The position numbers and the translations under genes are program-made. This document shows, one piece after another, positions 35,107 through 44,455 of a DNA stretch of 64,000 nt; the stretch's first letter is position 1; each line of letters opens with the position of its first letter. Source of the DNA: Glaciecola sp947496235. GTDB taxonomy: Bacteria > Pseudomonadota > Gammaproteobacteria > Enterobacterales > Alteromonadaceae. A model generated the notes under the pieces. That model was not told where the DNA came from, did not search any database, and saw nothing but the letters and a program-made list of their open reading frames with translations. The stretch covers positions 1-64,000 of the forward strand of contig NZ_JBLWFH010000006.1 in the NCBI RefSeq assembly GCF_050306235.1. Direction: 5' to 3'.

Positions 35107-37029
35107 TTAAAACTTAAATGACTGTAGGCGACCACGTAATTGCGCTACAAGTTGACTCACTTCTGAGCAATTTGCAACGAACTCTTCTGAGTGATTACGG
35201 GTTTGCTGTCCAATACTTTCAATCTCTTCAATGTTCTGATTAACTTTTTGCGAGACATCACTTTGCTGTGCAGCCATAGCTGCATTCTTTTCGTTTAACT
35301 TGGTAATGTCAGCTACAGAACGCAATGCTTCCTGTAAGGTTTGTCCTGCTTTCTTAGTCGTTTTTACGGTTTCTTCTATTCTATCTTTATTTGAATGCAT
35401 CTTGGTTGACGCCGTTCTGCTACCGCTTTGCAAAGTGTCTATCATCTTACGAATTTCTTCAGTAGAGGTTTGTGTGCGGCTTGCTAGGGACCTTACTTCG
35501 TCGGCAACAACTGCGAAACCTCTGCCTTGTTCGCCGGCTCTTGCAGCTTCTATAGCAGCATTCAACGCTAGCAAGTTAGTTTGTTCGGCAATATTGCGAA
35601 TAACCTCTAGTACGCTACTGATAGCTTCACTGGCATCAGCTAAATTGGTCACTACGGCAACGGTGTCATCAATATCAGCCGCTTGTTTTTCAATTTCAGA
35701 AATGGTGTTGTTAAGTGCTTGAACACTATCATTCGTGTGAATATCGGCAGTTTTTGCTGAAGAATCTGCTTCTGAAGCATTGGCTGACACGGCTTTCGCA
35801 TTTTCTTTTAGGATTGAAATGCTATTCATCATACTTGCTGTTTTTTCACTTAACTGCAATGATGACTGATTAGACATTTGCGCTGAAGATTGCAACGAAG
35901 ACGCATGGGTTTGTAATTTTTCACTTAAAATATCAACCTGGCGCATTGTATCTTGCAATCTTTCTATCAACTTATTAAATCCAGCGCCCATTCGGCCAAA
36001 TTCATCCTCTGCTTTAATATCAAAGCGTTTGGTTAGATCCGCTTCGTCACCAGCCAAGGTATTAACTGCCGAAATATATTCGTTGAGGGGCTTGCTGACT
36101 AATTTATGGATCAGTACGTAGACCAATCCAATCGCTGCTGCCCCAACAAGAATGATTTTTAACACTTGCATGAAAATAGACTGGGTTAACATTGAATGAA
36201 TATCGTCGTTATCTGTAACCAGCACAAGTTCGTAATTCCAAGATTCGAAAGGGATGATATTCACAGTGTATTGATCCGTTTTAGAATCCATCGCCTTGGA
36301 GACTGAATCAGCGGTTACATGTTCAGAATGCAGGCGGACATTTCCTTTGCTATCTCTTAAAGCAACAAAACCGTTTTCTAAAATTCGGCTTTTACTTATG
36401 GCTTGTTCTAACACTTTTAAATCAGCTGAGTAGCCAACGTACCAAATTCCAATGGTTTGTTGTTGGCTGTTCTTCATTGGTTCATAGGCCGTAAGGTAGG
36501 GACTACCCAAAATATCAACTTGCCCATAATAGGCTTTGCCATCGTTGATTTTTGCAATGGCTTTTCCGCTTGGTGCCAGTTTTGTACCTATTGCTCGTTT
36601 GCCATTTTTTATTACGTTGGTGGAGATGCGAATATAATCATCGCCTTTTTTACTGAACAGGGTCGCAGTGCCACCCATGACTTGGGTCAAACCGTCCACT
36701 AAGGCAAAGTTATTTGCTTGCTCTTGGCCTCCAATTAGTAATTGATTGGCGTCAGTGCCATTCACATTGACTGATCCAGCAAGTGTTGCTTCTCCCATAT
36801 TTCTCCCTCTTTCAAGAAGGAGTTTCATGCTACTTTTTACGCGTTCCTGCATAAGACCATCAGTTACCGCTAAAATATCGAATAACTGGTTAGCCATAAT
36901 TTCCTTTCTTTCGGTAACTGCTAGCTTGGTCTCTTTATATGACTCATAGGCGCCATAAATAGAAAAAATACAAGTTAACAGAATGACGACACTAGCCGTT
37001 ACGTACAGAAATTTTTTTTGAATGCCCAT
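35107..37029 (-). CDS. Methyl-accepting chemotaxis protein with Cache sensor domain
   Basis: A 640-residue chemoreceptor: helix TM1 (about 8-28), periplasmic region (about 29-285) of the Cache_3/Cache_2 type (GTKLAPSGKAIAKIND, YYGQVDILGSPYLTAYEPM, IGIWYVGYS), TM2 (about 287-308), HAMP (about 310-365) and a long signalling hairpin whose tip reads EQTNLLALNAAIEAARAGEQ. No C-terminal NWETF-type CheR tether is present. The ligand cannot be deduced. It lies next to the GH28 gene on the same strand but has its own sigma28-type promoter, so cotranscription is not implied. Confidence 0.92.
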   Translation of the reverse strand: MGIQKKFLYVTASVVILLTCIFSIYGAYESYKETKLAVTERKEIMANQLFDILAVTDGLMQERVKSSMKLLLERGRNMGEATLAGSVNVNGTDANQLLIGGQEQANNFALVDGLTQVMGGTATLFSKKGDDYIRISTNVIKNGKRAIGTKLAPSGKAIAKINDGKAYYGQVDILGSPYLTAYEPMKNSQQQTIGIWYVGYSADLKVLEQAISKSRILENGFVALRDSKGNVRLHSEHVTADSVSKAMDSKTDQYTVNIIPFESWNYELVLVTDNDDIHSMLTQSIFMQVLKIILVGAAAIGLVYVLIHKLVSKPLNEYISAVNTLAGDEADLTKRFDIKAEDEFGRMGAGFNKLIERLQDTMRQVDILSEKLQTHASSLQSSAQMSNQSSLQLSEKTASMMNSISILKENAKAVSANASEADSSAKTADIHTNDSVQALNNTISEIEKQAADIDDTVAVVTNLADASEAISSVLEVIRNIAEQTNLLALNAAIEAARAGEQGRGFAVVADEVRSLASRTQTSTEEIRKMIDTLQSGSRTASTKMHSNKDRIEETVKTTKKAGQTLQEALRSVADITKLNEKNAAMAAQQSDVSQKVNQNIEEIESIGQQTRNHSEEFVANCSEVSQLVAQLRGRLQSFKF

Positions 37030-37060
37030 TTTTCTCTGCCTTAAGGAAAGGATTATGTTG

Positions 37061-37087
37061 TTATCGGCAGATGTAGACTTTTGGTTA
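37061..37087 (-). promoter_or_regulatory. sigma28 (FliA) promoter of the chemoreceptor gene
   Basis: On the minus strand TAAC (37087-37084), 15 bp, then a perfect GCCGATAA (37068-37061). The known FliA consensus is TAAA-N15-GCCGATAA, so only one base differs. It lies 32 bp upstream of the start codon and puts the receptor in the flagellar/chemotaxis regulon. Confidence 0.82.
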
Positions 37088-37236
37088 CTCTATATACTAA
37101 AAAAAATAATACTTAAATTTACACTAAATAAAAATCATAAACATTTTTCTGTTAATGAAAATAAAACTATGTATTTGTTATAGATTTTAACTAACGCATG
37201 TTGATGGTAAATTTAGCTTTGTTGGTAGGATATGTG

Positions 37237-38112
37237 TTATTTACGTTGGGCAATAAGATGACCAGAACTGGTCAACACTTCGCCGTTAACTGCTAATTCC
37301 GCGGTATATTCGCCAGCAGGGAATTCAGCGCCTCGTCCCATATCAAATCTGAATAATTGTGCGCGTTTAGCCACGAAAATCCCTGAAGCGGCGACTTCAC
37401 GGTTAGGGGTATACAAGGTAATTTGAACCTCGGTGAGGGGCGCTTTACTGAATTTAGGTCGAACCAAAAACTCCTGAATACACACCAATTCTTCAAATCT
37501 TGGATTTTCACATTGGCGTTCGCTTACCAATAAAGATTTTAGGTAAATTGGATCTTCAATATCTTTTTCTAGCTGACGAATTTTTTGTTTCAATCTCTCA
37601 ACTTCATTTTCTACCGCTGATCCCTGCTGAAGTTGTTGTTGACTGCTAGCAAGTTGACGTCTCAAATTGCCATTCTCAGTGGTTAAATCTGCGATTCTAC
37701 TTTGTCTGGCTGACAATTGATTACGCAGAAGTTGTAATTGATTTTCTTCTACCAAACAGCTTTTTTCAGCTTCATTTTCTTGTTGTTGAGATTGAGAAGC
37801 CGCATTCAATAGGGATGTAAGTTCCTTTCTTTCATCTTGGCATTGATTAAATCTCTGTTCCGCATTGATTGCTTGAACTTGTAATTGGTCAACTTCGATT
37901 CTTGCTAAGTCTATATCGGCGTTTATTTGTGTAAGGGTGTTTTGAAGTTGGGTTACGGAATTCTCTAATTTATCTTTTTGGTCCAATAAATTAATCACGT
38001 AGTCGGTGTCAAAAATTCCAAGATCAGGGTCTTCTTGCTTGGTATACCATACAACCACGACAATAATGTTTAACAGCAGTAGAATTATATATTTTTTGCT
38101 TCGGTTAAACAT
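37237..38112 (-). CDS. Unknown membrane-anchored coiled-coil protein
   Basis: Not recognised as a named family. The 291 residues show a basic N-terminus (NRSKK), one transmembrane helix (about 8-24), a long coiled coil (about 45-190) rich in Gln, Glu and Leu heptads and interrupted by Cys residues, and a C-terminal beta-rich domain (about 195-291) resembling an immunoglobulin-like or carboxypeptidase-regulatory sandwich: PLTEVQITLYTPNREVAASG and FPAGEYTAELAVNGEVL. The inside-positive start predicts that coiled coil and beta domain are periplasmic. It could be a scaffold spanning the periplasm. It is monocistronic on the strand shared with the chemoreceptor and lpxH. Confidence 0.7.
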   Translation of the reverse strand: MFNRSKKYIILLLLNIIVVVVWYTKQEDPDLGIFDTDYVINLLDQKDKLENSVTQLQNTLTQINADIDLARIEVDQLQVQAINAEQRFNQCQDERKELTSLLNAASQSQQQENEAEKSCLVEENQLQLLRNQLSARQSRIADLTTENGNLRRQLASSQQQLQQGSAVENEVERLKQKIRQLEKDIEDPIYLKSLLVSERQCENPRFEELVCIQEFLVRPKFSKAPLTEVQITLYTPNREVAASGIFVAKRAQLFRFDMGRGAEFPAGEYTAELAVNGEVLTSSGHLIAQRK

Positions 38113-38226
38113 TATGACTTCCTTTTAAATGCTTGTTAAATCTCAATTAAGCCGCAAATTATTAAACAAAACGGGGTATTTTTAAAGACTTTTTATCCGG
38201 TTTCGCTTTCGTCCCAGAAAGCCCTA

Positions 38227-38958
38227 CTACTTAAAAAATGGGCGTGTTTCTAAACTCATACTGTTCGGAGATACGCGTAAAATGGAGCCTTGGTCGTACC
38301 AATCGCCCAGCACTATGCGCTCAACTGGCTTTCCATCTAATTGAAATTGATGAATTTTAGGTCTATGTGTGTGGCCATGGATGAAGAGGTCTACTTGGGC
38401 CTTGCGCATAGCCTCGTCTACTTCACTCTTGGTAACATCCATGATCTCAACAGCTAATTTTGATTTATTGTTTTTACTTAAATTTCGACCACTTTCGGCT
38501 TTTTTTCGGCGCCAGCTAAGGGGTAGAGACAACATTAATTTCGGCCACCACCAACCGCGGGACTTTTTTCGAAATTTCATGTATTCAATATCGCGTGTAC
38601 AAAGCTCATCACCATGGCTGATGAGGGTTTTTCGACCGTATAAATCTATAACAGATTGTTCTGGCAATATTTGCATGCCAGCTTCGCCAGCAAAGTTTTT
38701 ACCGATAGCAAAGTCTCGATTTCCGTGGATAAAATATACAGGGATACGTGTTGCTACCGATTTGATAATGCTTGCAATCTCTTGATTAAAGGGTGTTTTG
38801 TTGTCATCCCCTATCCATACTTCAAATAAATCGCCTAGAATGTATAGGGCAGAGGCCTGTTGGGTTTCATTTTGCATAAAGGATGCAAAACATTGAGTGA
38901 TGTCATCACGATCATCACTCAAATGCAGGTCTGATATAAAAAACGTGGTATCTGACAA
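38227..38958 (-). CDS. lpxH: UDP-2,3-diacylglucosamine diphosphatase
   Basis: A 243-residue calcineurin-like phosphoesterase that hydrolyses UDP-2,3-diacylglucosamine to lipid X in lipid A synthesis at the inner membrane. The metal motifs are Asp10 and His12 in SDLHLSD, GDLFEVWIGDD, GNRDFAIG, SHGDELCTRD and the C-terminal GHTHRPKIH. It lies 19 bp after ppiB; this ppiB-lpxH pair opposite cysS is conserved in E. coli. Confidence 0.95.
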   Translation of the reverse strand: MSDTTFFISDLHLSDDRDDITQCFASFMQNETQQASALYILGDLFEVWIGDDNKTPFNQEIASIIKSVATRIPVYFIHGNRDFAIGKNFAGEAGMQILPEQSVIDLYGRKTLISHGDELCTRDIEYMKFRKKSRGWWWPKLMLSLPLSWRRKKAESGRNLSKNNKSKLAVEIMDVTKSEVDEAMRKAQVDLFIHGHTHRPKIHQFQLDGKPVERIVLGDWYDQGSILRVSPNSMSLETRPFFK

Positions 38959-38977
38959 AGAACTGCCTATTAAAAAA

Positions 38978-39472
38978 TTATTCTACAAAAACCGCTTTTT
39001 CAATAACGACATCTTCTAGCGGCACGTCATCATGGTAGCCAGAACGCCCTGTTTCAACAGTTTTAATTTTTTCAATGATATCCATGCCTTCAACGACTTC
39101 GCCAAATACACAATAACCATAACCATGGGCATTAGGAGAAGAAAAATTGAGAAAAGCATTGTCGTTGACATTAATAAAAAATTGCGCAGTAGCAGAATGA
39201 GGATCATTAGTACGAGCCATTGCTATTGCGCCTTTTTTATTTGAAAGGCCATTATCAGCTTCGTTTTCAATGGGAGCTTTTGTTGCTTTTTCTTTCATGC
39301 CAGGTTCAAAGCCACCGCCTTGAATCATAAAGTTACTGATTACACGATGGAAAATCGTATTATCGTAAAATCCATCGTTTACATAGCTCAAAAAGTTAGC
39401 CACAGTTTTTGGCGCTTTTTCGGCGTTCAGTTCGATTTTAATGTCACCAAAATTTGTTTGCAAAACAACCAT
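38978..39472 (-). CDS. ppiB: Peptidyl-prolyl cis-trans isomerase B (cyclophilin)
   Basis: A 164-residue single-domain cytoplasmic cyclophilin that speeds proline isomerisation in folding proteins. The active-site block is FHRVISNFMIQGGGFEPGM, with AMARTNDPHSATAQFFINV and the closing VFGEVVEGMDIIEKI. There is no signal peptide, which distinguishes it from periplasmic PpiA. It diverges from cysS across a 178-bp region that probably holds both promoters. Confidence 0.95.
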   Translation of the reverse strand: MVVLQTNFGDIKIELNAEKAPKTVANFLSYVNDGFYDNTIFHRVISNFMIQGGGFEPGMKEKATKAPIENEADNGLSNKKGAIAMARTNDPHSATAQFFINVNDNAFLNFSSPNAHGYGYCVFGEVVEGMDIIEKIKTVETGRSGYHDDVPLEDVVIEKAVFVE

Positions 39473-39650
39473 GTTAGTCTCTTGTTTGGATAAAAAAGGT
39501 GTGCGAATAATACAGCAACTATAAGCTATGTAAAAGGTAAAGATGTTGTTGCCGTTATGGCTAATTTAAAAATTTGATGTCAAAACTCACTAGCCTAGAC
39601 CTAAATCTAAATGCTAGAATTTACCCACTTTTAATTACTGCTAGTGTTTA

Positions 39651-41036
39651 ATGTCAGAATTACAAATCTATAATACCTTAACTAAACAAAAACAAACCTT
39701 TACACCAATCCAAGCTGGAAAAGTCGGACTTTATGTCTGTGGTATTACAGTTTATGATCTCTGTCATATGGGCCATGCTCGCACTTATTTATCGTTCGAT
39801 ATTGTAGTTAGATACCTTCGTCATTTGGGATATCAGGTAAAGTATGTCAGGAACATTACTGATGTTGATGACAAAATTATTAAGCGTGCTATTGAAAACA
39901 GCGAAACCCCTGAGCAACTGACCGAGCGAACCATTGCTATGATGCATGATGATTTCGCTGCACTGAATTTGCTTGAGCCTGATATCGAACCTAAGGTAAC
40001 GCAACACATACCTGAAATAATTTCGGTAATTGAATCCTTAATTGCCAAAGAGTATGCCTATGTTGCCCCTAGTGGCGATGTATTGTTTAGTGTTAAAGCA
40101 TTCAGTGACTACGGTAAGCTAAGTCGCCAGAATTTAGAACAATTACAAGCCGGTGCTCGAGTAGAAACTACCGATGATAAAAGAGACCCTCTTGATTTTG
40201 TATTATGGAAATCGGCCAAAGAAGATGAAATTTATTGGGAGTCTCCTTGGGGAAATGGAAGACCAGGTTGGCATATCGAATGTTCTGCGATGAATTACAA
40301 GCACTTAGGAAAACATTTTGATATTCATGGTGGGGGATCAGATTTGATTTTTCCACACCATGAAAATGAAGTTGCTCAGTCTTGCTGTGCTTTTGATACC
40401 CCATATGTGAATACTTGGATGCACGCGGGTATGGTGCAAGTCGATAATGAGAAAATGTCTAAATCATTAGGCAACTTTTTTACTTTGCGAGATGTTTTAG
40501 CCAAACACGATGCAGAAACCCTAAGATTTTTCTTAATGTCTGCACATTACAGAAGCCAATTAAGCTATTCACAGGACACTATCGATCAGGCAAAAGCTAG
40601 CTTAGAGCGTTTGTATACCGCGTTAAGAGGAGTAGAGATACCTTCAACCGGAGATCTCGCTTATGGTAATTATTTGAGTCAGTTTGAAGCAGCTATGAAC
40701 GATGACTTTAATATGCCAGTTGCAATGTCTGTGCTCTTTGACGTGGCGCGAGCGATAAATAAAGCCGATACGCAAGAAGCTCCTAAACTTGCTTATGTGT
40801 TGAAAAATCTAGGCGCGATCCTAGGGGTGTTACAGTCAGAACCTGATGCATATCTGAAAGGTGGTTCAAACCAAGATGATGCCTTTGCAACTCAAGTTGA
40901 GCAACTGATCGAACAACGAAATCAGGCTCGAAAAGACAAAGATTGGGCGAAAGCTGATGCGGCCAGAGATCAACTGACCGCGCTAGGAGTAGTGCTTGAA
41001 GATGGTCCTCAAGGCACGAGCTGGCGTAAAATTTAA
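39651..41036 (+). CDS. cysS: Cysteinyl-tRNA synthetase
   Basis: A 461-residue class I synthetase. HIGH is HMGH within GITVYDLCHMGHAR; KMSKS appears in NEKMSKSLGNF; zinc ligands are the first Cys (YVCGITVYD), Cys in HIECSAM and the His/Glu of FPHHENE. The C-terminal DALR-like domain is of normal length. It ends on a TTAA shared with the stop codon of convergent mltD. Confidence 0.97.
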   Translation: MSELQIYNTLTKQKQTFTPIQAGKVGLYVCGITVYDLCHMGHARTYLSFDIVVRYLRHLGYQVKYVRNITDVDDKIIKRAIENSETPEQLTERTIAMMHDDFAALNLLEPDIEPKVTQHIPEIISVIESLIAKEYAYVAPSGDVLFSVKAFSDYGKLSRQNLEQLQAGARVETTDDKRDPLDFVLWKSAKEDEIYWESPWGNGRPGWHIECSAMNYKHLGKHFDIHGGGSDLIFPHHENEVAQSCCAFDTPYVNTWMHAGMVQVDNEKMSKSLGNFFTLRDVLAKHDAETLRFFLMSAHYRSQLSYSQDTIDQAKASLERLYTALRGVEIPSTGDLAYGNYLSQFEAAMNDDFNMPVAMSVLFDVARAINKADTQEAPKLAYVLKNLGAILGVLQSEPDAYLKGGSNQDDAFATQVEQLIEQRNQARKDKDWAKADAARDQLTALGVVLEDGPQGTSWRKI

Positions 41037-42694
41037 GTCTTAGTAATATCAACAATTAGCTTAAGTACTTGTCCAGGTTGCAAGTACTTTTGTCCTTGCA
41101 AACTGTTCCACTTTACAATGTCATTTACCTTAACGTTAAATTTATTGGCGATGCGAGCTAAGGAATCCCCTGACCGAACATTGTAATGAATATTACGGGT
41201 AATGCCGCTTGAATTTTGGCTAGGTACGTCGGACCAAATAACCAATTTGGTTCCTATTTTCAGCGGATCCGCATGGGAAATACCATTCCATTTGGCTATT
41301 TCTTTAATACTTACCTTATTTGCTCTTGCTATATCCCAAAGGGTATCACCAGATTTTACTATATAGTCTTTACTATGTTTGCCAAATTCTTTTGATTGCC
41401 TAGTTTGGATTCGTTGATCTACTGACAACGCATAAGTATCTAACGACTGGGTAGCAATTGGTACCAGTAAATGCTCTCCTGCAATGATGCGATTAGATCT
41501 TAGGTTGTTTACTTGTTTTATCACATCTACCGAGGTGTGATATTTATTTGCGATCACCCCTAAACTATCGCCAGAACGGATTTCATGTCGAGCCCAGCTT
41601 AGTAATTCATTATCAGGTATGTCAGCTAACGCTAGGTTGAAGTCTTCAATCCGATCTACAGGAAGTAATAAATGATGTGGGCCGTTAGGATCAGTGGCCC
41701 AGCGATTGAATCCTGGGTTTAGACTTTGAAGTTCGGCTGTGGTCAAGTTTGCTAATGTAGCAGCTTTTGCTAAATCAATTTGGCGGTCAACTTCAACCAC
41801 ATCCACAACTGCAGTGTTTTCGATTTCAGGCCAAGCAAATCCATATTTTTCATGCTGTTTTAGTATGTCTGCTAAGGCTAATAATTTAGGAACATAGGCA
41901 CGGGTTTCTCGGGGTAAACTCAATGACCAAAAGTCAGTAGGTTTGTTAGCACGTTTATTATTTTTGATTGCTCTTAACACTCGGCCTTCACCACTATTAT
42001 AAGCCGCCAACGCATGTAACCAATTGCCATCAAACATTTTATTTAAGAATTTTAAATAACCAATAGCACCTTCTGTGGAGGCGATGACATCACGTCTACC
42101 GTCATACCACCAAGTTTGTTTCATGCCATAGCGCTTACCTGTGCCAGAAATAAATTGCCACATGCCAGATGCGCGGCCGTGAGAATAAGCAAAGGGATCA
42201 AAGGCACTTTCAACAATAGGTAACAGAGCGATGTCTAAAGGAATATCTTCCTCTTCTAAACGTTTAACAATATAGTACAAAAATGGCGTTGCGCGATTGG
42301 ATACTCGTTGCATATATTTAGGGTGCTTTAAATACCAATCTCTTTGCCAATCAACCCGTTGTTGATCATCAGGAACTTCAAATTCCAATTTATTGGCAAT
42401 ATACTGCCATAGATTTTCTTCGGTGATGTTTAATTGGTCATCATTTTGCTCTGACGAACTACCCACTAATTGGGGCAGTGGGATTTCTTCAACAGGATGA
42501 ATAACAGGGGTTACGCCTTCGTCTGCTGTACTGCAGTCGGCAGCTGTTTCATCATTTGATGCAGGATCGTGGCAAACAATTTCAGAGGTATAAACAACCG
42601 CTGAATTTGCAATTGTATTTTCTGCTTGTTGTTGAGTGTTGACGCACCCAGATAAAAACGCCAATCCTATAATTACGCTAAGAATTTTTTCCAT
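41033..42694 (-). CDS. mltD: Membrane-bound lytic murein transglycosylase D with three LysM domains
   Basis: A 553-residue lipoprotein (lipobox LSGC, Cys17) that cleaves peptidoglycan glycan strands. The SLT domain has catalytic Glu162 in PIVESAFDP, followed by GMWQFISGTGKRYGM and ALAAYNSGEGRV. Three C-terminal LysM units follow: about 370-415 (IRSGDSLGVIANKY), 435-480 (VKSGDTLWDIARANK) and 500-550 (VRSGDSLARIANKF). E. coli MltD has fewer LysM copies. It lies 23 bp after gloB on the same strand. Confidence 0.95.
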   Translation of the reverse strand: MEKILSVIIGLAFLSGCVNTQQQAENTIANSAVVYTSEIVCHDPASNDETAADCSTADEGVTPVIHPVEEIPLPQLVGSSSEQNDDQLNITEENLWQYIANKLEFEVPDDQQRVDWQRDWYLKHPKYMQRVSNRATPFLYYIVKRLEEEDIPLDIALLPIVESAFDPFAYSHGRASGMWQFISGTGKRYGMKQTWWYDGRRDVIASTEGAIGYLKFLNKMFDGNWLHALAAYNSGEGRVLRAIKNNKRANKPTDFWSLSLPRETRAYVPKLLALADILKQHEKYGFAWPEIENTAVVDVVEVDRQIDLAKAATLANLTTAELQSLNPGFNRWATDPNGPHHLLLPVDRIEDFNLALADIPDNELLSWARHEIRSGDSLGVIANKYHTSVDVIKQVNNLRSNRIIAGEHLLVPIATQSLDTYALSVDQRIQTRQSKEFGKHSKDYIVKSGDTLWDIARANKVSIKEIAKWNGISHADPLKIGTKLVIWSDVPSQNSSGITRNIHYNVRSGDSLARIANKFNVKVNDIVKWNSLQGQKYLQPGQVLKLIVDITKT

Positions 42695-42717
42695 ATTGTT
42701 GCTTTTATTCTCGTTAT

Positions 42718-43485
42718 CTAAAAATTATCTTTTGCTTTACGCAGTAATTTGAACACTTGGACGGGATTTACATCTGCAAGTTCAAATTGCTGTTTAAGAT
42801 GTTGTACAAATTCCTCATTATCACATTTTAAAAATGGATTAATTTCAATTTCCAGTTTTAAGTTGGATGGTAGCGTTACTTCATCTTTTAATCGTTTTTC
42901 GGATACCCAATCACTGTACGAATTTAGTAGTGTATTGTCGGCATCTATTTCACTGGCAAATCTAATATTTGCTTGAGTATATTCATGGGTACAATACACT
43001 TTTGTGTGCTTGGGTAATTGTTTGATTTTCTTAAGAGAACTCCAGAATACCTCTGGCGTGCCTTCAAACATTCGACCACAACCCGCTGAAAATAACGTAT
43101 CTCCACAGAATATCAGCTCATTATTATAATATGCAATATGATCTAGCGTATGGCCCGGAACGTCCATAACGTTTAAGCACAATTGATTGTCTAATAGCGA
43201 TAATCTATCACCTTCTTTCAAGTCTTTAGTAATTTGTTTTATTTTAGGGGTTTGCGGCCCATACACTGGAATATTAGGGTATTTGTCTAATAACCCATCT
43301 ATTCCATCTGTGTGATCATAGTGGTGATGGGTGATAATAATAGCCGTTAATTTAAGCTGTTTTTCCAGTAAAAATTCTATCACAGGCACAGAGTCACCTG
43401 GATCTACTACTACTGCAGAATTTCCGTCATATATACACCAGATATAATTATCCGATAAGGCGCGAATAGGGTGTATGTTGAGCAT
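42718..43485 (-). CDS. gloB: Hydroxyacylglutathione hydrolase (glyoxalase II)
   Basis: A 255-residue metallo-beta-lactamase-fold enzyme that splits S-lactoylglutathione to lactate and glutathione, completing methylglyoxal detoxification. The binuclear metal motif is THHHYDH with His53, His55, Asp57 and His58; GHTLDHIAYY, FCGDTLFSAGCGR and the terminal domain with YCTHEYTQANIRFA (Glu/Tyr/Thr glutathione contacts) are intact. The neighbours mltD and the divergent methyltransferase match E. coli (mltD-gloB-yafS). Confidence 0.95.
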   Translation of the reverse strand: MLNIHPIRALSDNYIWCIYDGNSAVVVDPGDSVPVIEFLLEKQLKLTAIIITHHHYDHTDGIDGLLDKYPNIPVYGPQTPKIKQITKDLKEGDRLSLLDNQLCLNVMDVPGHTLDHIAYYNNELIFCGDTLFSAGCGRMFEGTPEVFWSSLKKIKQLPKHTKVYCTHEYTQANIRFASEIDADNTLLNSYSDWVSEKRLKDEVTLPSNLKLEIEINPFLKCDNEEFVQHLKQQFELADVNPVQVFKLLRKAKDNF

Positions 43486-43660
43486 ATTGCCTAGCTACTG
43501 ATATTTATGTTGGAAGTTATTCTAACAGCAAAATTAGCTTTCTGGCTAATTCCGTTAATTCTTGATAACGCTCTGAGAACTTTGAGCTTTTAAGTTAAAT
43601 AGATTAGTATCAATAAATGTTAATGATTTGCTAAGTTCCTAGAGTGTTAGGCATAAACTC

Positions 43661-44455
43661 ATGCTGCTAAGAGACGCAAAACGAAAAAAACGGCCTATTT
43701 ACCCAGATTCTTGGGATAATTTAAGTCAGGGAAGTCGAGTTCGTGAAGAACTTGAGCTCGCCCTTGCGCCTATTATTGAAAGAGTTTTTGGTTACTACTT
43801 AGTCAAACTAGGCGGCTTGACCAATGAACTGAATCTTAAGTCTTGCCCAATCAAAGAAAAAGTAAATTTTGCGTTGAATCCGACGACTGACGCTCATATC
43901 GTAGGACGCTCTTGTCAATTACCATTTCAGAATAACAGTGTCGACGCATTCGTTGTGTTAGCTGAATTGGATTTTGCTCAAGATCCTCATCAAATCATTC
44001 GAGAAATAGATAGAGCCATAACCTCAGATGGGCAAGTAATTATTGCGGGATTTAATCCGTTTAGTCTGGCGGGTATATTTAAATACTTGCCGATTAATAG
44101 AAGAAATCTATTACATCAAGGGCGTTTTTTCACTTCAGCAAGAATTAAAGACTGGTTACAATTATTGGACTTTGACGTTGTTAAACAGGAACAGATTGTC
44201 TATTCGTCGTTATTTACACGCGTCAGTTTTGGTAAAAATAGGCCGTTTTTTAGCAAGTTAGATCAGAAATTAAATGGGTTCTGTAAGCGTTATTTACCTT
44301 GGTTCTCTTCTATGTATATTTTGGTAGCAAAAAAACGAGAAGTTCCTTTGTCACCTATTAAAAAGCAATGGCAAATAAACCCTAAATTTAAGCCTAGACC
44401 AGCGACTGTGGCGCTAAATCACCAGTCTAAGCAAAACGAAGATTCTCTTACTTAA
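43661..44455 (+). CDS. Class I SAM-dependent methyltransferase, YafS-like
   Basis: A 264-residue protein with a partial Rossmann methyltransferase core: motif I is poorly conserved, but SCQLPFQNNSVDAFVVLAELDFAQDPHQI gives the acidic loop and post-motif region of Methyltransf_11-type enzymes, followed by GQVIIAGFNPFSLAG. The C-terminal 40 residues are basic and Pro/Lys-rich. Its divergence from gloB matches yafS of E. coli, whose substrate is unknown. The 3' end overlaps convergent metG by eight bases. Confidence 0.75.
   Translation: MLLRDAKRKKRPIYPDSWDNLSQGSRVREELELALAPIIERVFGYYLVKLGGLTNELNLKSCPIKEKVNFALNPTTDAHIVGRSCQLPFQNNSVDAFVVLAELDFAQDPHQIIREIDRAITSDGQVIIAGFNPFSLAGIFKYLPINRRNLLHQGRFFTSARIKDWLQLLDFDVVKQEQIVYSSLFTRVSFGKNRPFFSKLDQKLNGFCKRYLPWFSSMYILVAKKREVPLSPIKKQWQINPKFKPRPATVALNHQSKQNEDSLT

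Noticed and set aside
35300..35722. 140-codon plus-strand frame inside the chemoreceptor gene
   Set aside because: Complement of the conserved signalling domain; the minus-strand gene explains the sequence fully.
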